Assembly: GCA_029259915.1 (NCBI GenBank)
Contig: JAJDED010000061.1
Location: 1-64,000, forward strand
DNA length: 64,000 bases
From: Planctomycetota bacterium
Lineage (GTDB): Bacteria; Planctomycetota; Planctomycetia; Pirellulales; Lacipirellulaceae
Direction of reading: 5' to 3'
The notes beneath the pieces are model-generated. The model had not been told where the DNA came from, did not search any database, and saw only the letters and a list, made by a program, of their open reading frames with translations. A program made the position numbers and the translations under genes. Below are positions 53,571 to 60,834 of this stretch, piece after piece (within the stretch, counting starts at the first letter, position 1; the number at the start of each line of letters is the position of its first letter).

Positions 53571-53685
53571 CATATTGCAAGCTTGCCAGCCTGCAATATG
53601 ACAACCAAGCTGCCCACCTTGCTTGCTAGATGGAAAGCTTGCCAACCAGCAAGCCAGAAATATTGCTTGCCAGCCTTGTGGATAA
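53571..53685. promoter_or_regulatory. Partition/origin control region: 9-bp inverted repeat, GCTTGCC repeats, DnaA box
   Basis: CATATTGCA (53571-53579) and TGCAATATG (53592-53600) form a perfect inverted repeat around AGCTTGCCAGCC. The unit GCTTGCCA recurs at 53581, 53637 and 53665. A perfect DnaA-box match (TGTGGATAA) lies at 53677-53685. Directly upstream of parA, these repeats could be the operator and centromere bound by the ribbon-helix-helix protein encoded at 54399. Confidence 0.5.
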
Positions 53686-53704
53686 CCTTGTACCTTTGGC
53701 AGCG

Positions 53705-54409
53705 ATGATCTTCGCAACCGCAAATTCAAAGGGGGGAGTAGGGAAGACGACCGTATCAGTTCATCTGGCGGGTTGGTTTCACTTGCATGGAATGAAAGTC
53801 GTCCTGGTGGACTGTGACCCCCAGCAGCAAGCCGCCGGTTGGTTAAGTGAGGCGGTTCCGGAAATCGACATCGAGTGTCATACCGACCCGACCAAAATTA
53901 TCGACGAACTTCCCAAGCTACTCAAGTCGTATCAAGTTGTGGTGGCGGACGGTTCCGCCAAGCTCGATGAAGTAAGCCGTGCCTTGTTGCTTGTCGCTGA
54001 TGCCGTGTTTGTGCCGTGCAAGGCCGGTGGCTTAGAGGCGAGGGCGCTCACCTTGGCGACGAACGTGATTCGGCAAGTGAAAGAAATCCGCAAAGGACTT
54101 CCCCAGGCAGTAACGCTGCTGACTCAAGTGCAAGAACGCTATGTGCTTACCGGGGATATGGCCGAAGCCGCCGAAGAGATTGGCTTTCCCGTGCTCGACC
54201 AAAAACTGAGTCTCAGCCAGGTCTATGCCCAGGCACCGACCGATGGCAAACTTCTTTGGCAAATGGGCTCACGGGCTAAGAAGCACGCTCTGGAAGTCGA
54301 CGCCGTGTTTCGCCAGACACTCCCTGCCGTGCTTGATGACAGCGGAATAAGTGAAGTCCAGAAACTTTATCAACGACCGAAGAAGCAAAAGAAAAGACAT
54401 GCCGCGTAG
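53705..54409 (+). CDS. parA: ParA-type partition ATPase
   Basis: 234 residues from the ATG at 53705; an in-frame ATG at 53630 would start inside the GCTTGCC repeats and adds sequence unlike ParA. The deviant Walker A SKGGVGKTTVSVHLA lies at residues 8-22, with VVLVDCDPQQQAAGW (Walker A') at 34-48 and VVVADGSA later. The short N-terminus without a helix-turn-helix is that of type Ib ParA, which pairs with a small ribbon-helix-helix protein; just such a gene overlaps its end. It should segregate the excised element and may also stabilise it. Confidence 0.92.
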   Translation: MIFATANSKGGVGKTTVSVHLAGWFHLHGMKVVLVDCDPQQQAAGWLSEAVPEIDIECHTDPTKIIDELPKLLKSYQVVVADGSAKLDEVSRALLLVADAVFVPCKAGGLEARALTLATNVIRQVKEIRKGLPQAVTLLTQVQERYVLTGDMAEAAEEIGFPVLDQKLSLSQVYAQAPTDGKLLWQMGSRAKKHALEVDAVFRQTLPAVLDDSGISEVQKLYQRPKKQKKRHAA

Positions 54410-54767
54410 ATCTATTTCACAATCACTAACCGCCCGTGAAATCGAGTTCATCAGAGCCCCGTTGGTGGAGACAAAAACCAAGGACTCCAGCCCCAAAGTA
54501 TCAGAGAGCAAAAAAACTCCCAAGAAATCTAAGCCGCCTTCTGTGCCAGCTCAAAGCTCCAGTGTTCCTTATGGAAAACCTCAAGCTACTACTCAGCCAA
54601 CGGGCAGCCAGCAACCTTGGGTAACGATTACTACGCGGCTTCCCAATCAGTTGCACTCGCGACTTCGCCGCGCTGCTTTTGAACGGTCCGAACGAGGCCA
54701 GGAGCCAAATACAATTCAAGATATTCTTGCCACTGCTGCAGCTTCGTGGCTCGACAAGAACGAGTGA
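54399..54767 (+). CDS. Ribbon-helix-helix partition partner (ParG/ParB-like)
   Basis: 122 residues from the ATG at 54399, which overlaps the parA stop by 11 bp, so the two are translationally coupled. The N-terminal 75 residues are basic, Pro/Ser/Lys-rich and flexible. The C-terminal 45 (WVTITTRLPNQLHSRLRRAAFERSERGQEPNTIQDILATAA) resemble a ribbon-helix-helix domain. This is the layout of type Ib centromere-binding proteins. The GCTTGCCA repeats before parA are the likely target. Confidence 0.75.
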   Translation: MPRRSISQSLTAREIEFIRAPLVETKTKDSSPKVSESKKTPKKSKPPSVPAQSSSVPYGKPQATTQPTGSQQPWVTITTRLPNQLHSRLRRAAFERSERGQEPNTIQDILATAAASWLDKNE

Positions 54768-54781
54768 GGCAAGCCGCTCTC

Positions 54782-55354
54782 TCAGAACAGCCGTTTCTCG
54801 ACTTGGTTCCCAAATACTGTCCAGCCAGGAACCTGTTGACGGCCAAACAGTTCCAGATAGGGACCATCGCACACACGTTCCAGCAGCTTGCGAAACTCGG
54901 CAGGTTTCTCGCTGTGCCGTAATCGAGATAGTTCCAGCCAACTCTTCACGCTACGGTCTGAAAATCGCAGCTTTCCGCGAACGCCAAGTAGCAGGAATTC
55001 GTGAGACACCCGCCAATAGTTACCAAGTCCCATTTGAGGTTTCACCCAGACCAGACAGCTTTTGTAATTGAATCCCCATGCTTCAATCACACGCTTGGCG
55101 TCAAACAGGAAAGCATTCGTGGTCCAGAGATGCAGATGAGCATTTTCACATGCCAGTTTTTCAATTGGCAATTCGCAGATTTCTTCCAGCGTTAGGGTAG
55201 GGTAGTGATTGCTGGCGGCACCCCGGCTTGCACGATTGTTGTATTTCCAGGGCGGGTCAGCATAAATGCAGCTGTATTGCTTATTGTGATGTAGTAATTC
55301 ATCGAGATTTGTGATGACGCGGCAGCGACTGAGGCTATTCGATAGAGGGTTCAC
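54782..55354 (-). CDS. MT-A70 family adenine methyltransferase
   Basis: 190 residues. YSCIYADPPWKYNN holds the catalytic DPPW motif of MT-A70 N6-adenine methyltransferases. HYPTLTLEEICELPIEKLA, HLHLWTTNAFLFDA and WGFNYKSCLVWVKPQMGLGNYWRVSHEFLLLGVRG in parts are also family features, ending with YLELFGRQQVPGWTVFGNQ. No restriction partner is adjacent, so it is an orphan, as on many phages and plasmids, possibly protecting the element from host nucleases. Its start overlaps the end of the small zinc-ribbon gene by 4 bp. Confidence 0.92.
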   Translation of the reverse strand: MNPLSNSLSRCRVITNLDELLHHNKQYSCIYADPPWKYNNRASRGAASNHYPTLTLEEICELPIEKLACENAHLHLWTTNAFLFDAKRVIEAWGFNYKSCLVWVKPQMGLGNYWRVSHEFLLLGVRGKLRFSDRSVKSWLELSRLRHSEKPAEFRKLLERVCDGPYLELFGRQQVPGWTVFGNQVEKRLF

Positions 55355-55557
55355 AGGCCGCCCTCCGATAAATCACGATCAGCATGCCTGCCGCTATTCC
55401 ACCATGGTGGATTCTCTTGATGTTGTTTAATGACAGGTGTCCCGCACCGAGGGCAGCTTAGAGACCCGTACGGTGCAAACCACTTTGCTGTGCAATGGCT
55501 ACAAGCAGAGTACCAGCAGCGACCGTATTTTTCGTTGTCATTTTTATTGCTTGTCAT
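55351..55557 (-). CDS. Small zinc-ribbon protein
   Basis: 68 residues from the ATG at 55557 (GGGA upstream); five codons more are possible. Cys pairs CWYSACSHC and CPRCG can bind one zinc. The end overlaps the MT-A70 gene start (ATGA), so it is the first gene of a two-gene operon. No family is recognised. A DNA- or protein-binding accessory to the methyltransferase is a reasonable guess. Confidence 0.6.
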   Translation of the reverse strand: MTSNKNDNEKYGRCWYSACSHCTAKWFAPYGSLSCPRCGTPVIKQHQENPPWWNSGRHADRDLSEGGL

Positions 55558-55676
55558 GATCCCAACATTCATTCAGCGACTAGAATTATTCCGCTCAATG
55601 GATGTTAAGTTTGAAGGCAGGCCAAAACCATCGGCACAAGTGCCATATAAGAACAGGCTGCAAGCATAAGACCAAT

Positions 55677-56939
55677 TCAAGCCCCAATCGGTATCGTGGC
55701 GGCGAACGGTTGCTTACCGTTTGGAGAACCGAAGACAGACTCCAGAGCCGCGTGCTGCTGGTCGGGGAACAAGTGTCGGTATCTCCGTCGCATCTCTTCG
55801 GTTTGATGCCCCATCCACTCGTCGATAATCCGCTGGTCGATGCCAGCGGCAGCCAAGTTGGACGCAAAGCTGTGCCGGAAGACATGAAACCCTCGCACCT
55901 TCTCCCAGCAACTCTTTCGCATGGGACTCTCGAAACATCGCTCGACTGTGGTCTTAGTGAGGCAAGTTCGAGCAGTCTCGCAAAATGCAAACGGACCGCC
56001 TGGATGAATCAATTTCCACTCACGAATTGTTTCGCATAGCCGCCCAGACATTGGCACATGACGAAACGTCGTCGCCTTATAGCGACTCTTTTTCTTCTCG
56101 CGAATGATGAAGACTCGCCGCGACAAGTCAAAATCCTCCAGTAGTGCCCGCATGAGTTCGCTCCGTCGGGCACCCGTATGGGCAACACTTACTAGCAGCG
56201 GATAGCTCACCACATAAGGAGCATGAGTTTGCACATGGTCGAGTAACTCGTCGATTTGGTTTCGGTCCAAAAACAGTGCTGCCCACAATTCTTTTTCTTC
56301 TTCGGCGGTGACGCTACGCTGAATGATGGCTGCTTCGATTTGTGACCACGTCATAAACGGCGGTTTTTGGTCAACCTTGGGATAAACGAGCTTGCGAGTG
56401 GGGAGGGGAGTCGCAATGTGTTCCGCCTCGATGCCCCAGTTCCAGATGAGTCTGAGCGTAGTGATCTCTTTGCGGACGGTGGCGGGCTGAATCAGTTTCT
56501 TGCGATGCCGTTCGGAGAGACGGGCATTGACGTAATCTTGCAACACCGTGTGCTTGACGGTTTTCAGCGAGCGGCGACTCTTGAGAAGTCGCAAGAGATG
56601 CCCGCGATGGATTCGCTCGCCTTCCAGCGTCGAATCTTCCTTGGCACCCGGCGGCAGCGACTCGTCGTAGGCACAGAACAACTGGGCGAGCGTGCAAACC
56701 GTCGAACGATTCTTTACGGCTATAGGCTTGCCGTCCGCCAGCAAAAAAGTCGCGGCGTCTTGGTCGGCGGGAATCTCTAGTCGGCCCATTTCCACGAGCC
56801 GAATGGTTTCGCTCAGCCGGGCGAGGCGGCTGTTGGCTTCGGTGAGGCTCCGCGTCTTGAGCGAACGTTTTACGCGTTCGCCCGCAAAGCGAAAGTGGAC
56901 GTGAAAAATCCCGTTGGGATACTGTTGGAGAGACGCCAT
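55677..56939 (-). CDS. int: Tyrosine recombinase/integrase of island 2
   Basis: 420 residues; GAGGT precedes the ATG. The N-terminal part has an arm-binding-like segment (YPNGIFHVHFRFAGERVKRSL) and a SAM-like core-binding domain (about 80-180). Catalytic residues: Arg in HTGARRSELM (258/259), Lys in the beta-hairpin near 282-288, His352-x-x-Arg355 in FHVFRHSFASNLA, His378 in MGHQTEE and the nucleophile Tyr387 in RRRYRHLF. It is encoded 163 bp from the tRNA-Leu it targets and is transcribed away from it, as usual for tRNA-directed integrases. The GTCACC pairs at 57024 and the other ends are candidate arm sites. Confidence 0.95.
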   Translation of the reverse strand: MASLQQYPNGIFHVHFRFAGERVKRSLKTRSLTEANSRLARLSETIRLVEMGRLEIPADQDAATFLLADGKPIAVKNRSTVCTLAQLFCAYDESLPPGAKEDSTLEGERIHRGHLLRLLKSRRSLKTVKHTVLQDYVNARLSERHRKKLIQPATVRKEITTLRLIWNWGIEAEHIATPLPTRKLVYPKVDQKPPFMTWSQIEAAIIQRSVTAEEEKELWAALFLDRNQIDELLDHVQTHAPYVVSYPLLVSVAHTGARRSELMRALLEDFDLSRRVFIIREKKKSRYKATTFRHVPMSGRLCETIREWKLIHPGGPFAFCETARTCLTKTTVERCFESPMRKSCWEKVRGFHVFRHSFASNLAAAGIDQRIIDEWMGHQTEEMRRRYRHLFPDQQHAALESVFGSPNGKQPFAATIPIGA

Positions 56940-57023
56940 CGTGACCTCGGCAAGTGCGAGTGCATCGTAGGAGTCCGCACGCCAGGGGGGCTAGCGATAC
57001 GAACCCAACGCACTTGCCGCGTT

Positions 57024-57040
57024 GTCACCGATTTGTCACC
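57024..57040. repeat. Arm-type site pair at right end of island 2
   Basis: GTCACC at 57024-57029 and 57035-57040, 11 bp apart, between the integrase start and the tRNA. Same spacing as at 19794, 25470 and 25748. Confidence 0.6.
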
Positions 57041-57102
57041 AATGGGTTTTTGGGAAGATTGAAGTCTGTTTGGGCAATCGACGTAAGTCGTTACGTAGTA
57101 AG

Positions 57103-57188
57103 TAGCCGAGGCGGGACTCGAACCCGCACGGGGGTTACCCCCCACTGGATTTTAAGTCCAGAGCGTCTGCCAATTCCGCCACTCGGCC
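57103..57188 (-). tRNA. tRNA-Leu (anticodon UAA), island attachment site
   Basis: 86 nt on the minus strand. Acceptor GGCCGAG pairs with CTCGGCT (terminal G-U); D arm GCGGAATTGGCAGACGC; anticodon stem CTGGA/TCCAG around CTTAAAA with anticodon TAA; long variable arm (GGGGG/CCCCC); T arm GCGGGTTCGAGTCCCGC. The class II length and variable arm fit Leu. CCA is not encoded. The 3' half was brought by the element and the 5' half is chromosomal, since the old 3' half remains at 19617-19670. Confidence 0.93.
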
Positions 57189-57300
57189 ATTTTCACGTGC
57201 TCGAAGAAATCTGAGAGCGGAAAGCTGAGAGCGGAAGGGCGGTTGGCTGGCTTTCCGATTCGGCTTTCCTCTTTTCTTTCAGCAGGCTCCAGGTTACTGT

Positions 57301-57858
57301 GTGGAGGCTTTGACGCCAACTACGAAATTTGCCGAAGCGGCAGATCATTTTCCACTCATCGAGCAGAGAGCAATGGATTTTCCTGGCTGGGATGGATTTC
57401 TGGGAACGCGGGCTTCGTTGATGCTCGATGTGGTCTGTGTGGGCATGATCGTTGTGGTTGCAGTGCTAGGATGGAGTATCCGGCAGGTCCGTCGGCATCA
57501 GCGCTACGAGTTGCATCGGCGTGTGCAACTGGGGCTGGCAGGTTTTTTGCTGGTTGTACTCACGGTCTTCGAGACCGATGTTCGTTTGCATGGCTGGCAA
57601 GCGCGTGCAGCGGGTGAAATCGGCGGGAAGGCTTCGACCGCGGTGTTGGCCACGTTGACGGTGCATCTGTGTTTTGCGGTGAGCACGGTGCTGTTGTGGA
57701 TCGCAGTACTCTTTATGGCTTGGCGATGGTTTCCTGTGCCTGCAGAGCCGAACTCCCACAGCTTCACGCACCGCCGCTGGGCCCGACTGGCAGCCTGGGA
57801 CATGGTACTGACCACGGTGAGCGGCTGGGTGTTTTATGTGATGGCATTTGTGGTATGA
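57301..57858 (+). CDS. DUF420-type membrane protein
   Basis: 185 residues, GTG start. Four membrane segments (SLMLDVVCVGMIVVVAVLGW, LGLAGFLLVVLTVF, LTVHLCFAVSTVLLWIAVLF, MVLTTVSGWVFYVMAFVV in parts) with histidines in HRRVQLGLAG, DVRLHGW, TVHLCFA and HRRWARLA fit the DUF420/YozB family, small membrane proteins often encoded near cytochrome oxidase genes. It is the first chromosomal gene right of the island. A 10-bp inverted repeat (57859-57898) follows its stop and separates it from the convergent leuA. Confidence 0.75.
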   Translation: MEALTPTTKFAEAADHFPLIEQRAMDFPGWDGFLGTRASLMLDVVCVGMIVVVAVLGWSIRQVRRHQRYELHRRVQLGLAGFLLVVLTVFETDVRLHGWQARAAGEIGGKASTAVLATLTVHLCFAVSTVLLWIAVLFMAWRWFPVPAEPNSHSFTHRRWARLAAWDMVLTTVSGWVFYVMAFVV

Positions 57859-57898
57859 GGCGCTAGTTGCTAGGCGTTAGGGACTAGAAACTAGCGCC
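57859..57898. terminator. Bidirectional hairpin between DUF420 gene and leuA
   Basis: GGCGCTAGTT (57859-57868) and AACTAGCGCC (57889-57898) form a perfect 10-bp stem in the 53-bp gap between convergent genes. CTAG units recur in the loop and beyond, allowing alternative pairing. Probably a shared terminator. Confidence 0.6.
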
Positions 57899-57911
57899 AA
57901 ATAACTAGCAA

Positions 57912-59438
57912 CTAACTATCGATTTCAATGCGGTTGATAGCATTGAGGAAAGCGCGGGTGCCGGCTTCGACGGTGTCGGTTGAAACGCCTCGTCCGCGAT
58001 AAACGCGACCGTTGTGTTCGACTTCGACAATCGATTCTCCCTGAGCGTCTTTGCCCCGGCTAGCGCTTTGAACGCGGAAGTCGCGTACCACGACCGTTTG
58101 TCCGGTGATTTCCTCGATCGCGTGAAACAATGCATCGAGAGGCCCGTCGCCACAGGTTTGGGTGACGGTAAACTGTTCGTCGCCTCGGGCGAGTGTGAGC
58201 GATGCCGAGGGCGATTGGCCGCTGGTTGCCTCGATGTTGTAGGACACAAATTGCCACTGGTCAGCGATTTGGGTATGACGCTGTTCGATCAGCGCGGCAA
58301 TGTCGCCATCGTAAACCTCCTTTTTCTTGTCAGCCAATTTTTTGAAATCGTCGAAAACTTGTTTCAATTGTTCTTCGTCAAGGTGGTAACCGAGGGTGCG
58401 TGCTCGGTCCATGAGTGCTGCGCGGCCGCTGTGTTTTCCCAGGACCAAGTCGGTTTGCGAAAAGCCGACATCTTCTGGCCGCATGATTTCGTAGGTGGTG
58501 CGTTCTTTGAGCACGCCGTCTTGGTGGATCCCTGCCTCGTGGGCAAAAGCGTTTCGGCCGACGATCGCTTTGTTGCGTTGAACCTGCATGCTGGTGATGT
58601 TCGAGACCAGTCGGCTGGTGGGTACGAGTCGAGGTGTGTTGATGCGTGTGGCGGCATGGTACACATCCGCCCGCGTACGAAGTGCCATAACCACTTCTTC
58701 CAGCGAGCAGTTTCCCGCTCGCTCGCCGATGCCGTTGACGGTGCATTCAATCTGCCCTGCCCCGTTTTCAACGGCAGACAAACTGTTGGCCACAGCCAAT
58801 CCCAAATCGTTGTGGCAATGCACGCTGATAACCGCCTTGTCGATATTTGGCACGCGATTGACGAGGCTCTTGATCGTCTTGCCGAATTGGTCTGGCGTGG
58901 CATAACCGACTGTGTCGGGGATGTTGATTGTCGTTGCCCCGGCTTCGATGGCTGCCTCCACCACTTTGCAGAGGAAATCGACTTCCGTACGCGAAGCATC
59001 TTCGGGAGAAAACTCAATGTTGTCGCAAAGATTTCTGGCGCGTTTGACCCCTTCCACGGCGCGACGGATGATTTCTTCTTTGTCCATACGAAGTTTGAAT
59101 TCACGATGGATGGCACTGGTCGCCAAAAAGACATGGATGCGCACATTGTCGCCATTTTGGAGTGCTTCCCAAGCGCGGTCGATATCTTGATTGCGGCAAC
59201 GAGCCAAGCCGCAGATGGTTGCCCCTTTGGCTGTCGCGGAAATTTCGCGTACCGCCTCGAAATCGCCTACCGAAGTGATGGGGAAACCGGCTTCGATCAC
59301 ATCGACTCCCAAGTCGACAAGCGCATGCGCAATTTCAATCTTTTCGTTGAGATTCATACTGCAGCCAGGCGATTGCTCACCGTCGCGCAATGTCGTGTCG
59401 AAGATCGTGATCGGTTTCGGTTTGGTGGAAGTAGACAT
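57912..59438 (-). CDS. leuA: 2-isopropylmalate synthase
   Basis: 508 residues, the usual length of the LeuA1 type. It catalyses the first committed step of leucine biosynthesis: acetyl-CoA plus 2-oxoisovalerate to 2-isopropylmalate, in the cytoplasm. It opens ITIFDTTLRDGEQSPGCSMN (metal-binding Asp). SVHCHNDLGLAVANSL holds the metal-binding His pair, and GERAGNCSLEEVVMAL follows. The C-terminal regulatory domain (about 395-508: SYNIEATSGQSPSASLTL ... VVRDFRVQS) binds leucine for feedback inhibition. Expression is probably controlled by the leader peptide and attenuator upstream (59512-59648). It stands apart from other leu genes in this window. Confidence 0.97.
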   Translation of the reverse strand: MSTSTKPKPITIFDTTLRDGEQSPGCSMNLNEKIEIAHALVDLGVDVIEAGFPITSVGDFEAVREISATAKGATICGLARCRNQDIDRAWEALQNGDNVRIHVFLATSAIHREFKLRMDKEEIIRRAVEGVKRARNLCDNIEFSPEDASRTEVDFLCKVVEAAIEAGATTINIPDTVGYATPDQFGKTIKSLVNRVPNIDKAVISVHCHNDLGLAVANSLSAVENGAGQIECTVNGIGERAGNCSLEEVVMALRTRADVYHAATRINTPRLVPTSRLVSNITSMQVQRNKAIVGRNAFAHEAGIHQDGVLKERTTYEIMRPEDVGFSQTDLVLGKHSGRAALMDRARTLGYHLDEEQLKQVFDDFKKLADKKKEVYDGDIAALIEQRHTQIADQWQFVSYNIEATSGQSPSASLTLARGDEQFTVTQTCGDGPLDALFHAIEEITGQTVVVRDFRVQSASRGKDAQGESIVEVEHNGRVYRGRGVSTDTVEAGTRAFLNAINRIEIDS

Positions 59439-59511
59439 GGTGGTGGTTCGTTGTTAGAGGTCAGTGGTCGGAGGTCAGTTGCAACGGACAACGGGCGACT
59501 GACAAAGTGCT

Positions 59512-59551
59512 AAAATAAAAAAACCCTGAAGCCGGCGGGGCTCAGGGTTTT
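59512..59551 (-). terminator. Attenuator terminator of leuA
   Basis: On the minus strand AAAACCCTGA (59551-59542) and TCAGGGTTTT (59529-59520) form a 10-bp stem, extended by GCC/GGC, and followed by a T-rich tract (59521-59512), an intrinsic terminator 74 bp before leuA. Its 5' arm can instead pair with AGGGTTT at 59587-59581, which overlaps the leader stop codon: a 7-bp antiterminator. Confidence 0.9.
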
Positions 59552-59585
59552 GAATAGTTTCGCTCTGCGATGTCAATACAAACCC

Positions 59586-59648
59586 TAATTCCCGCTTAGT
59601 GCGAGCTCCGGTAGAAGCAGGTTCAGTAACAACGCTAAAGAAATCATC
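59586..59648 (-). CDS. leuL: leu operon leader peptide
   Basis: 20-codon frame MISLALLLNLLLPELALSGN followed by TAG. Nine of 20 residues are Leu, with two runs of three. A modest CCGGAA ribosome site precedes the ATG (59648). Position, leucine content and the terminator/antiterminator pair after it are those of classical amino-acid attenuation. When charged tRNA-Leu is scarce the ribosome stalls in the Leu codons, the antiterminator forms and leuA is read. When leucine is plentiful the ribosome reaches the stop codon, covers AGGGTTT (59587-59581) and the terminator forms. Confidence 0.9.
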
Positions 59649-59870
59649 GCAATTCCGGTCTAAAAAATGGTCCGAAAAACAGGACTGCCGGCACGTCCGA
59701 CACCCTTCAAGTGTAACGGAGGCGATTGGCAGAGTCAAGGTTCACTTCCGGAGGGGTAATTTCGGCTCGCGGTTGGCATAGAGCGACAATTGAGGTTGGA
59801 ATCTAGCGTTGGTCGGAGATAAAATCTGCGATGCCGATGCGTTTTCATTCGAAACATACTGGGAACTGCG

Positions 59871-60119
59871 ATGAGTAAAAAAGGCCGTCATCTTGATCTG
59901 TCTAGTTCCGCCGCGAATTCGCAAAAGCGTGCATCCGAGTCTGGTGGGGCGGCCGGCAAGTTTCTCGGCGTACATTTTGCGTGTTGCGATGTCTATACGC
60001 GAGTGTATCTAAATCGAGACCAAACCGCCTACGAGGGACGGTGCCCCCGTTGCGGGAAACTTGTTCGAATGCAAGTGGGCGAGGGGGGGACCGATGCCCG
60101 GTTCTTCACGGCACACTGA
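59871..60119 (+). CDS. Small planctomycete zinc-binding-type protein
   Basis: 82 residues. A Ser/Ala-rich basic N-terminus is followed by FLGVHFACCDVYTRVYLNRDQTAYEGRCPRCGKLVRMQVGEGGTDARFF, with Cys pairs CC and CPRC suited to bind zinc. I recall proteins with this F-L-G-V-x-F-x-C-C-x-x-Y-x-R-V-Y pattern as widespread in planctomycetes, without known function. A perfect 22-bp inverted repeat follows its stop. Confidence 0.75.
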   Translation: MSKKGRHLDLSSSAANSQKRASESGGAAGKFLGVHFACCDVYTRVYLNRDQTAYEGRCPRCGKLVRMQVGEGGTDARFFTAH

Positions 60120-60123
60120 GCTT

Positions 60124-60175
60124 TAGCCGCGATCTTACAGATCGCAGGCCCCGGCGATCTGTAAGATCGCGGCTA
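60124..60175. repeat. Perfect 22-bp inverted repeat (palindromic dispersed repeat or terminator)
   Basis: Arms at 60124-60145 and 60154-60175 are exact inverted copies (core GCGATCTTACAGATCGC) with an 8-base loop. It sits 4 bp past the stop codon of the small gene at 59871. The length, perfection and internal sub-palindrome suggest a dispersed REP-type element reused as terminator. Confidence 0.7.
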
Positions 60176-60311
60176 GTCCCATAGGAAAAAGCAATGCTAG
60201 CAGCTTGCTGTGTTTGGCTTGTGGTTCGGGTGCGAATTTCTTACTATTCCTCGCCACGCTGGCAGAGGGATTCCGTCTGCCATTCCGCCACTAGATGAAA
60301 CACGAGAACCT

Positions 60312-60833
60312 ATGCTGCTCGATTTCGACGTACGCAGTTGCAGCCGACGTTGCGCAGAGACCGGCGATGAATTGAAGCCGGGCGACGTTTATTTTTCGGT
60401 TCTTGATGAACAAACGGGCGAGTTGATTCGTCGTGACTTCTGCGTGCAGGCCTGGCAAGGGCCGCCGGAGGAGTGTCTCGGCTGGTGGAGGTCTCGTGTA
60501 CCAACCAGCGGGGACAACAAGCCACGGTTGGCACCGAGCGACGTGATGCTCAACTTGTATGCAACCTTGGCAGGACGGTCCGACGACGAGCAATTCCGCT
60601 ATTTGCTGGGGCTGTTGCTGTTGCGACGTCGAGTGATTCGACGCGAAGGGTCGCAGACCGACGATCAAGGACGAGAGGTGCTTAGCCTCTTCTGCCCGCG
60701 GCGCAATGAACAATCCGATTTGGTTGTCGCAGAACCGGATGCAGAACAGGCAAAACAAATTCAACAACGGATGATTGATCTTCTTTATGGCGACGGCGAA
60801 GAAGTCGAGGCCGAACAGACGGCAAAAGATTGA
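60312..60833 (+). CDS. Conserved-type planctomycete protein, unknown function
   Basis: 173 residues from the ATG at 60312; the open frame begins earlier but the N-terminus only becomes protein-like here. DVRSCSRRCAETGDELKPGDVYFSVL opens the protein, with Cys pairs that might bind metal. LRRRVIRREGSQ and LSLFCPRRNEQSDLVV follow, and an acidic tail ends it. The next gene begins right after its stop (lipoprotein at 60835), so the two form an operon. I recall this pair as common in planctomycetes; the function is unknown. Confidence 0.75.
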   Translation: MLLDFDVRSCSRRCAETGDELKPGDVYFSVLDEQTGELIRRDFCVQAWQGPPEECLGWWRSRVPTSGDNKPRLAPSDVMLNLYATLAGRSDDEQFRYLLGLLLLRRRVIRREGSQTDDQGREVLSLFCPRRNEQSDLVVAEPDAEQAKQIQQRMIDLLYGDGEEVEAEQTAKD

Positions 60834-60834
60834 A

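Larger units (their letters stand above)
25625..57146. mobile_element. Genomic island 2: plasmid-like integrative/mobilisable element (about 31.5 kb)
   Basis: Runs from the second attachment repeat to the anticodon loop of the intact tRNA-Leu at 57103-57188, next to which lies its tyrosine integrase. Plasmid functions: repA with iterons and a DnaA box, parA with a ribbon-helix-helix partner. Transfer functions: VirD4/TraG-like ATPase and replication-relaxation protein, but no recognisable relaxase or mating-pair genes, so it would need a helper. Cargo: HEPN-tailed protein, type III-like restriction operon with KAP NTPase and RelE-UvrD helicase, RhuM, MT-A70. Its non-coding stretches are unusually rich in hairpins. 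Confidence 0.85.

Noticed and set aside
58014-59513. 499-codon plus-strand frame opposite leuA
   Set aside because: A mirror of the strongly conserved leuA coding sequence on the other strand.
59475-59738. 87-codon minus-strand frame over the leuA leader
   Set aside because: It runs through the terminator and T tract; the 20-codon leucine leader in another frame explains the region better.
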